Origin: CAYPEL01 sp964409635
GTDB lineage: Bacteria > Pseudomonadota > Gammaproteobacteria > DSM-19610
DNA length: 6,358 nt
Direction of reading: 5' to 3'
Assembly (NCBI GenBank): GCA_964409635.1
Contig: CAYPEL010000153.1
Coordinates: 1 to 6,358 of the forward strand
Shown here: positions 1 through 4,342 of the stretch, piece after piece
Layout of the letters: the number at the start of each line of letters is the position of its first letter
Position numbering within the stretch: position 1 is the first letter of the stretch
Notes under the pieces: generated by a model
The model's input: only the letters and a program-made list of their open reading frames with translations
Databases searched by the model: none
Told to the model about the DNA's origin: nothing
Position numbers and translations under genes: made by a program

Positions 1-171
1 CAATCCGAGTTGCTGCAAACGCCGCCCGACCATTTCTGCAACGCGGCCGCCGACACCACTGTCGACCTCGTCGAACACCATGGTCGGGATCGCGCTGCCG
101 TCACTGGCGATAACCTGTATCGCGAGACTGATGCGCGATAACTCACCGCCGGAGGCGATTTTCGCCAGTGC
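1..171 (-). other. recN: RecN-like C-terminal ATPase fragment
   Basis: Residues 60-116 of the left-edge frame match the C-terminal nucleotide-binding half of RecN, an SMC-like ATPase of double-strand break repair. They contain the ABC signature SGGELSR (about 65-71), the following ISLAIQVI, a Walker B-type TMVFDEVD (about 89-96), then a GVGGRVAEMVGRRLQQLG stretch that RecN carries before its switch-histidine region. The RecN N-terminal Walker A and the coiled coil are absent. This stretch is about 62% GC by hand count, against about 48% in the adjacent cusA part. RecN has no known link to metal efflux. It probably comes from another locus or another genome joined here by mis-assembly. Confidence 0.85.
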
Positions 172-348
172 TTGCGGCGCCTGCCCCGGGTAGGTGGTTT
201 TGACAATAACCTGCACATCCGATAAATCCGGAATCGCATCTAGCGGTATGTTTTTAACCGCATACAGACCCCAGCCTACAAAGATCACCGTCAGCAACAA
301 CACCATAATGCGGTTGTCTATCGACCAGCCAATCAGCTTAGCAATCAT
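1..348 (-). CDS. cusA: CusA-type RND pump N-terminus joined in frame to a RecN-like C-terminal region (partial, probable chimera)
   Basis: One reading frame runs from ATG at 348-346 to the left edge without a stop (116 codons visible). Residues 1-59 are the beginning of a heavy-metal RND pump (CusA/CzcA family). They comprise a short cytoplasmic start, a first membrane helix (about 14-32), then IPLDAIPDLSDVQVIVKT and YPGQAPQ, which closely match the E. coli CusA start as I recall it. A true CusA continues for about 1,000 more residues with a porter domain and proton-relay helices. Here the sequence instead becomes RecN-like from about residue 60, so no working pump is encoded as shown. The ATG overlaps the cusB stop (ATGA) and has only a weak upstream purine stretch, which suggests translational coupling to cusB. 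The CusA assignment of the first half is firm; the fusion as a real gene is doubtful. Confidence 0.85.
   Translation of the reverse strand, partial: MIAKLIGWSIDNRIMVLLLTVIFVGWGLYAVKNIPLDAIPDLSDVQVIVKTTYPGQAPQALAKIASGGELSRISLAIQVIASDGSAIPTMVFDEVDSGVGGRVAEMVGRRLQQLGL
172..189 (-). other. CusA/RecN junction at a shared PGQAPQ motif
   Basis: These 18 bases encode PGQAPQ. CusA proteins have this motif just after the first periplasmic strand (TTYPGQAPQ), and RecN proteins have a very similar one (NPGQxPxxLAK) just before the SGGELSR signature. The breakpoint therefore falls in sequence that fits both parents, and its exact base cannot be placed. Such a short identity between unrelated genes is what a short-k-mer assembly join or a microhomology-mediated recombination would use. 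Confidence 0.75.
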
Positions 349-1532
349 GGCTGCGTATCCGGTTCAGTCATACGTGTCATGCTGGCTTTGAGGTTGGCTT
401 CGGAGTCAATCAGGAACTGCCCCGAGACAACAACCTTATCGCCAGGCGAAATCCCCTTGAGTATTTCCACCCAGTCACCGCTCTCAATGCCACTTTCTAC
501 CTGCTGGCTGGCAAAGCGTCCTTCACCTAACGCCAACACCACGCGTTCTTCACGGCCGGTGCGAATCAACGCTTCGACCGGAATCACGATGCTGTTGTCT
601 TTAGGCCCAGCAAAGATTTTCACATTGGCATACATATTAGGCTTGAGGTCTTCGTCAGGGTTATCAAAACGCAGCCGAACTTTCAGTGTCCGGGTTTTAG
701 GATCCAGGCTGGGGTAGATATATTCAACCCGTCCTTCCCATTTGCGACCGGGTAAATAGGCCAGTCGAACTTCGGCCAGGTGTCCGACTTTAACCCAGTC
801 TGATTGACGCTCAAAGACTTCAGCGAGCAACCAGACGCTGGATAGATCGGCCAGGCTCATGATCCGCACGGCCGGCTTGACAAACATGCCTTCACGCACA
901 GGCAAGGTAGAGACCACGCCATCCTGGGGCGCATAAATTGCAATTGTCTGCTGGGCGCGGCGGGTCTTTTTAAGTTGATTGATTTGATTACTGGGCACCC
1001 CTAAAGCACGCAGCCGGTTCCGTGAAGCCTGCAACATGCCTTTATTATTAATAGTTAACGCCTGGATATATTCTTCCTGTGCATTGACCAGTTCAGGTGA
1101 ATAGAGATCAAGCAGGCGCTGGCCCTTGCGCACTCGTTCGCCCTCTGATTCCACATGGAGTTTTTCAATCCAACCCTCGGTGCGCAAATGGATGTGGCTG
1201 ACTTTAGATTCATCGAAATCCACATAACCGACGGTATCGATGCCACGCCAGAGACGCGTCAACTCGGCCTCAGCGGTTCGTACACCGAGATTTTGAATCA
1301 CCGCCGGGGAGATCGTGATACTGCTTCCATCACCGCCATCTGCATACACAGGCACCAGATCCATACCCATCGGTGACTTGCCCGCTTTGTCGCGCTGGTA
1401 ATTGGGATCCATCGGCGCTACCCAGTAGAGAATCTCTTTTTCATCCTCTTGCTGCGCAATGGCGGACTCAATAAATACAAATGCAATAGTCAATGAAACA
1501 CCCGTAGTGAATAAAAGATTAAATATCTTCAT
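345..1532 (-). CDS. cusB: CusB-like periplasmic adaptor of a copper/silver RND efflux pump
   Basis: This membrane fusion protein would link the inner-membrane pump CusA to the outer-membrane channel and pass Cu(I)/Ag(I) to the pump. The 395-residue product is close to E. coli CusB in length. A signal peptide covers about 1-26 (cleavage near AIA-QQ). Residues 36-63 form the heavy-metal-binding domain, YWVAPMDP followed by GKSPMGMDLVPVY. Its M41, M55 and M57 correspond to the CusB methionines that bind Cu(I)/Ag(I), and it lacks the Cys pairs of the Zn/Co-type version. Next come the first lipoyl half (about 114-145), a helical hairpin (about 146-198), the second lipoyl half (APQDGVV, about 201-230), a beta-barrel and the membrane-proximal domain. 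There is no C-terminal CusF-like domain. The start overlaps the cusC stop (ATGA) and has GGGGA 7 nt upstream; its stop overlaps the cusA start. The family is certain, and the metal is inferred from the methionines. Confidence 0.92.
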   Translation of the reverse strand: MKIFNLLFTTGVSLTIAFVFIESAIAQQEDEKEILYWVAPMDPNYQRDKAGKSPMGMDLVPVYADGGDGSSITISPAVIQNLGVRTAEAELTRLWRGIDTVGYVDFDESKVSHIHLRTEGWIEKLHVESEGERVRKGQRLLDLYSPELVNAQEEYIQALTINNKGMLQASRNRLRALGVPSNQINQLKKTRRAQQTIAIYAPQDGVVSTLPVREGMFVKPAVRIMSLADLSSVWLLAEVFERQSDWVKVGHLAEVRLAYLPGRKWEGRVEYIYPSLDPKTRTLKVRLRFDNPDEDLKPNMYANVKIFAGPKDNSIVIPVEALIRTGREERVVLALGEGRFASQQVESGIESGDWVEILKGISPGDKVVVSGQFLIDSEANLKASMTRMTEPDTQP

Positions 1533-2848
1533 TGGATTTCCCCAGCCAGGTAGAGCAAACGGGCTTGTGCTTTTGCGCGATCAACCCGTATACGTAACTC
1601 ATCGAGCCGCACATCCAGATCCATGATGCGCGCCCGCATCAATGTGGTAAATTCGGTGACACCGGACTGGTAGGCTTTCAACGAAGCCCTGGAATTGGCC
1701 CTTGCTTCACGCAGTAATTGCGCGTCGTACAAATCGGCGCGTTCGCCAAGCCGCTGCCAGCTTGCGTAGTCGCTATTCAGCATGGCTTTTAAATCACGCA
1801 GACGGCTGGTACGTGTCAGCTGTGCAGCTTTAACCTGTTGCACGCTGGCAGCCAGCCGCCGATCCTGACGTTTGCTTGTAAACAATGGCAAGTCTACAGT
1901 CACCATCGCAGCCATCATATCAGCACGCTCATCGCCACCTGGTTCATCGCCAAAACGCTTACGGTATTCCAGACCGGCGCTCCAGCCTGGTTTGTATTGT
2001 TCCCGCGCAATATGGACCCCCTGGTTAAAAGATTCGATGCGCGCGGACTCAATCCGAATGACAGGGTGATCTTGCAATGCGGCTTCGAGTTTTTCTTTTT
2101 CTGATACTGCCGGTAAATCCGGGAAGATTATTGCGATGGGTTGTGTGGCAGCATCGCCGATCCACTTCATCAGACCGGCGCGGTTTTTATCTTCTTCATT
2201 TCGAGTGCGGGTAGTACGGTCATCGAGACGCGAAAGTTCAAGTGATGCACGCAGCACATCCTGCTGACTGACACGGCCCGTCGCATAGTGCGCCTGGGTA
2301 ATATCGACTAACTGTGAAAACAAGGCGCGCGTCTCATCGATGACTTGCTTTGCGCGTACCTGGTAGTAGAGCTCAAGAAAGCGGCTGCGCGTATCACGGA
2401 GAACCATGCCGGCATGATTCTCCGCCTTCGCCTGCTCGGCGGTAGAATGCCATTCGGTGCGGCGTTGCTTGTAATGCAGTGTTCGCCCCCTTGGAAAGGC
2501 CTGTTGCAGACCAAACCGAAGCTGGGTTACCGGTTCCTTGTCTAATTCAAAGTTATCCAGTGGCAGATTGAAAATACCGGCATTGAACTTTGGATCAGGC
2601 AATTGTCCATCGGCGACAGCGTCCTCACGCATAGCTTGCGAACGCGCCAGGCTCGATTCCACACCGGGATCATTCCTCAGCGCAAGTTGCTCTGCCGCTT
2701 GCAAGGTAAGCGCATCGTTGGCTATTAAAGGCATCGCTAGCAGTGTCATGAATAAACTGAACATGACGGCTGTCGCACGCTTTAGGTTTATGCGTGATCC
2801 ACTCTTGCCTGTAGTGATGCACACATCAATTTTGCTAGTGATAAACAT
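1529..2848 (-). CDS. cusC: TolC/CusC-like outer-membrane efflux channel
   Basis: The 439-residue product is an outer-membrane factor, the trimeric exit duct for the CusBA pump. The first 24 residues form a long, basic n-region (K6, K15, R19, K23, R24). A hydrophobic stretch (about 28-41) and a likely cleavage site near LIA-ND (43) follow. Unlike E. coli CusC there is no lipobox cysteine, so it is probably not lipidated. The mature part has the duplicated TolC pattern: LTLQAAEQLALRNDPGV (about 47-63), long helical segments, LFSQLVDITQAHYATGRVSQQDVLRA (first repeat), and near the end SLKAYQSGVTEFTTLMRAR with another long helix (second repeat). The ATG is supported by GGAG 7 nt upstream. It is the first gene of the cusCBA unit and its stop overlaps the cusB start. 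Assignment to CusC rather than to a generic TolC rests on the neighbouring cusB and cusA. Confidence 0.9.
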   Translation of the reverse strand: MFITSKIDVCITTGKSGSRINLKRATAVMFSLFMTLLAMPLIANDALTLQAAEQLALRNDPGVESSLARSQAMREDAVADGQLPDPKFNAGIFNLPLDNFELDKEPVTQLRFGLQQAFPRGRTLHYKQRRTEWHSTAEQAKAENHAGMVLRDTRSRFLELYYQVRAKQVIDETRALFSQLVDITQAHYATGRVSQQDVLRASLELSRLDDRTTRTRNEEDKNRAGLMKWIGDAATQPIAIIFPDLPAVSEKEKLEAALQDHPVIRIESARIESFNQGVHIAREQYKPGWSAGLEYRKRFGDEPGGDERADMMAAMVTVDLPLFTSKRQDRRLAASVQQVKAAQLTRTSRLRDLKAMLNSDYASWQRLGERADLYDAQLLREARANSRASLKAYQSGVTEFTTLMRARIMDLDVRLDELRIRVDRAKAQARLLYLAGEIQ

Positions 2849-2854
2849 GGCAAT

Positions 2855-2860
2855 TCTCCA
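2855..2860 (-). promoter_or_regulatory. Ribosome binding site of cusC
   Basis: TGGAGA on the minus strand, with GGAG 7 nt before the ATG at 2848. It favours this start over the later Met at codon 29, and so supports the unusually long n-region of the signal peptide. Confidence 0.7.
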
Positions 2861-2872
2861 AAGCCACTAAAC

Positions 2873-2902
2873 AGTATAAAAAGACACCACACCCTGCGGT
2901 AA
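2873..2902 (-). promoter_or_regulatory. Weak candidate promoter upstream of cusC
   Basis: In the 82-bp gap between the small metal-binding gene and cusC there is TATACT (2878-2873; five of six with the -10 consensus). TTACCG (2902-2897) lies 18 nt upstream and is only a poor -35 match. An activator-dependent promoter could look like this. Equally, cusCBA may simply be transcribed from upstream, since I see no clear terminator in the gap. Confidence 0.25.
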
Positions 2903-2930
2903 GAATACCCGCCAGGCAGTGCTAACTGGA

Positions 2931-3326
2931 TTAGATTATTTTGGAGATGGGGGGCTGGAGTAAAGGTAAAACGGAACGTTCAAGCAGATTATCAATTACA
3001 CCCGTATAATTTCCGCTCTGATGTTGGTTGTCCGTGATCAGGTCACTGCCCAGGATGGCCAGTGTAAAGTGTACACAGGTAGCGCAGGAATGTTCACAGC
3101 TGCAATCATCACAACAGTGGTCACACTCCTGCATGGATCCGTGCCCTTCCCTGTCTTGCATTTCGCCCATGGCTGATGGGGATGGCATTTCATGCTGCAT
3201 GTGGAGCATACTGGAATTGGCAGTTAAATTTGGAGTAATAGGTGAAGCAAGTAAACCGTGCAGTGGCGAAACGGCCAGCGCCAGCATAATGATAATGCGG
3301 AAATACTTGTTAAACCAAGTGTTCAT
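2931..3326 (-). CDS. Small exported Cys/His/Met-rich protein, putative periplasmic copper binder (CopL-like)
   Basis: The 131-residue product has an N-terminal signal peptide: basic MNTWFNKYFR, hydrophobic about 11-27, likely cleavage near LLA-S at 27/28. The mature part opens with a Met/His-rich stretch (about 40-65; M40, H42, M43, H45, M47, M53, M56, H62, M65). A Cys cluster at 68-84 follows, ECDHCCDDCSCEHSCATC, with seven cysteines and interspersed His and acidic residues. These are soft-metal ligands suited to Cu(I)/Ag(I). The rest is polar and ends in LLQPPISKII. The layout resembles the CopL and DUF2946-type small proteins found beside copper-resistance genes, but membership is not established. 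Its position directly before cusCBA suggests periplasmic metal capture, sensing or delivery. The ATG has no convincing Shine-Dalgarno (the nearest AGGA is about 18 nt away), yet it gives a good signal peptide and no better start is visible. Confidence 0.8.
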   Translation of the reverse strand: MNTWFNKYFRIIIMLALAVSPLHGLLASPITPNLTANSSMLHMQHEMPSPSAMGEMQDREGHGSMQECDHCCDDCSCEHSCATCVHFTLAILGSDLITDNQHQSGNYTGVIDNLLERSVLPLLQPPISKII

Positions 3327-3426
3327 GGGTTGAAGAATAGTTGTTCCTGGCTAGTTTATCAATTAATGGCTGAAAAAAGCCTCCCCCAGTGTCTCTTCTA
3401 TGCCCACAAGCAGAAGAAAATTTTGC

Positions 3427-3445
3427 AACCTTATAGCACAAGGGT
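3427..3445 (-). promoter_or_regulatory. Imperfect 6-7-6 dyad, possible metal-regulator operator
   Basis: On the minus strand ACCCTT is followed by 7 nt and AAGGTT; the two arms are reverse complements at five of six positions. Its size and its ACC...GGT edges recall operators of MerR-family copper regulators such as CueR, which sit in promoter spacers. A second possible promoter (TAGACC, 17 nt, CAAAAT) would place it in such a spacer. With the alternative promoter it would overlap the -10 region instead. No regulator gene is present in the window. Confidence 0.3.
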
Positions 3446-3459
3446 CTAGACATAGTTAA
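3430..3459 (-). promoter_or_regulatory. Candidate promoter for the small metal-binding gene and cus operon
   Basis: TTAACT (3459-3454; four of six with the -35 consensus) is separated by 18 nt from TATAAG (3435-3430; five of six with the -10 consensus). It lies about 100 bp upstream of the small gene in the 163-bp intergenic stretch 3327-3489, the longest non-coding stretch of the window. The gap marks the break between the secA-like/hlyD unit and the cus unit. Confidence 0.35.
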
Positions 3460-3489
3460 AAAAACAAAGTTCAGTGTGGCGACCCTATA

Positions 3490-4329
3490 TCACCGATTCA
3501 TAGCCACAGCGCCACCAAAATCCGCCTTACACTTCAAGCCACCCGGTAATTTGTAATCGGGATTAGGCACTTCAAGCCGGGCTACAAACGTACCACTGGC
3601 GGCGTCGATCACACGATCCACTTTAGTCACCGTTGCTGCAACCGCTTTACCAACCGGCAATTCCAGAAGCACACTCACCGTTGCACCAGGCTTAATACTG
3701 CCAAATTTAGAACTGGGCAGCATCACCTCAACCCGCAATGGATCGAGTTGCGCTATGCTGAGGATCGGCTCTTCGCGCACAAACTCACCTGCATTCATCA
3801 GCCGTTCAATCACCACACCTGAAATCGGGCTGGTAATTACCCTTTCATTCATGATCGCTTCTGCACGTTTCAGCTCCAGTCCTGCAAAAGTACTTGCTTC
3901 ACGTGCTTTCCTTAATTCCATACTCGCCAGCGTAACATCGGTTTCGGCCTGGTCCTTTTCATGGACGGAAACGGCTTTTTTGATATAAAGGTTTTTCATA
4001 CGTTTTGCCTGACGTTTCTTGAAGGCCAGATCAGCCTTCCTGGCACCTATCTCGCCCGTCATTTTTGAGCGCGCACGGGCGGCCTCTACAGTGGCCTTTT
4101 CTACAGATGATTCCAGCTCAACGAGAACCTGGCCCTGTTTAACCACATCACTGGTATCTACCTGTACATTTTCGATCAGCCCCTTCACAGGACTGCTCAC
4201 CTTGACGACTTGATAAGGTTCAACCAGACACTCAAACAGATCAATATCCTGCCCCATAACCGGCTGAATGCTTGCCAGTGAGAAAAATATACTTGCAGAT
4301 AAACAAGTTCTACTGCGTAGTCCTAACAT
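3490..4329 (-). CDS. HlyD/RND-type periplasmic adaptor (membrane fusion protein) linked to a SecA-like ATPase
   Basis: The 279-residue product is a short adaptor. A signal peptide spans about 1-26 (cleavage near VMG-QD). It has a split lipoyl domain, first half about 38-75 (VVKVSSPVKGLIENVQV, GQVLVELES) and second half about 161-192 (ITSPISGVVIERLMNAGEFV). Between the halves lies a long Lys/Glu/Ala-rich alpha-hairpin (about 76-160). A beta-barrel (about 197-272) contains LRVEVMLPSS and GTFVARLEVPN. The membrane-proximal domain of larger adaptors seems missing or minimal. There is no lipobox. It starts 11 bp after the secA-like stop with its own strong RBS, so the two are almost certainly co-transcribed. 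No ABC or RND pump gene accompanies it here. The substrate is unknown. It is clearly distinct from the CusB-like adaptor at 345-1532, since it has no metal-binding domain. Confidence 0.88.
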   Translation of the reverse strand: MLGLRSRTCLSASIFFSLASIQPVMGQDIDLFECLVEPYQVVKVSSPVKGLIENVQVDTSDVVKQGQVLVELESSVEKATVEAARARSKMTGEIGARKADLAFKKRQAKRMKNLYIKKAVSVHEKDQAETDVTLASMELRKAREASTFAGLELKRAEAIMNERVITSPISGVVIERLMNAGEFVREEPILSIAQLDPLRVEVMLPSSKFGSIKPGATVSVLLELPVGKAVAATVTKVDRVIDAASGTFVARLEVPNPDYKLPGGLKCKADFGGAVAMNR

Positions 4330-4335
4330 TAGGCT

Positions 4336-4342
4336 TTCCTCT
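4336..4342 (-). promoter_or_regulatory. Ribosome binding site of the HlyD-type adaptor, overlapping the secA-like stop
   Basis: AGAGGAA on the minus strand, with GAGG 8 nt before the ATG at 4329. Its first bases are the AG of the TAG stop of the SecA-like gene (4343-4341). Ribosomes terminating on that gene would cover this site, which favours coupled translation and a fixed ratio of the two proteins. Confidence 0.75.

Noticed and set aside
1..348. Reading the CusA/RecN frame as a genuine new metal-responsive repair protein
   Set aside because: The CusA part is a bare N-terminal fragment, the RecN part lacks its Walker A half, and GC changes at a shared short motif; a chimera explains all of this more simply.
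2538..2870. Plus-strand open frame of 110 codons antisense to cusC
   Set aside because: It is a shadow of a well-supported gene, has no recognisable domain, and would run into the cusC leader. The same applies to plus-strand frames at 379-717, 4729-5073 and 5583-5936.
2894..2921. Bulged hairpin (CCTG, CGG, TA / TA, CCG, CAGG) between the small gene and cusC
   Set aside because: It has two bulges, and the next T-run is about 10 nt downstream, so it is not a credible terminator or attenuator on sequence alone.
3368..3381. GGCT-AGCC hairpin with an A/T-rich loop in the intergenic region, considered as a terminator
   Set aside because: The stem is only 4 bp and the A/T run lies in the loop rather than after the stem, so it does not fit a rho-independent terminator on either strand.
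3393..3414. Seven-pair hairpin with a 2-nt bulge (CTTC, TGC / GCA, GAAG) in the leader of the small metal-binding gene
   Set aside because: It has a bulge and is not followed by a T-run or by a recognisable riboswitch motif; a chance hairpin of this size is likely.
3458..3492. T-rich run on the minus strand (TTTGTTTTTTT) shortly after the adaptor stop, considered as its terminator
   Set aside because: The only stem before it (GGTGA/TCGCC, with one G-T pair) is weak and ends about 9 nt before the T-run. I could not support a functional terminator, though a weak one is not excluded.
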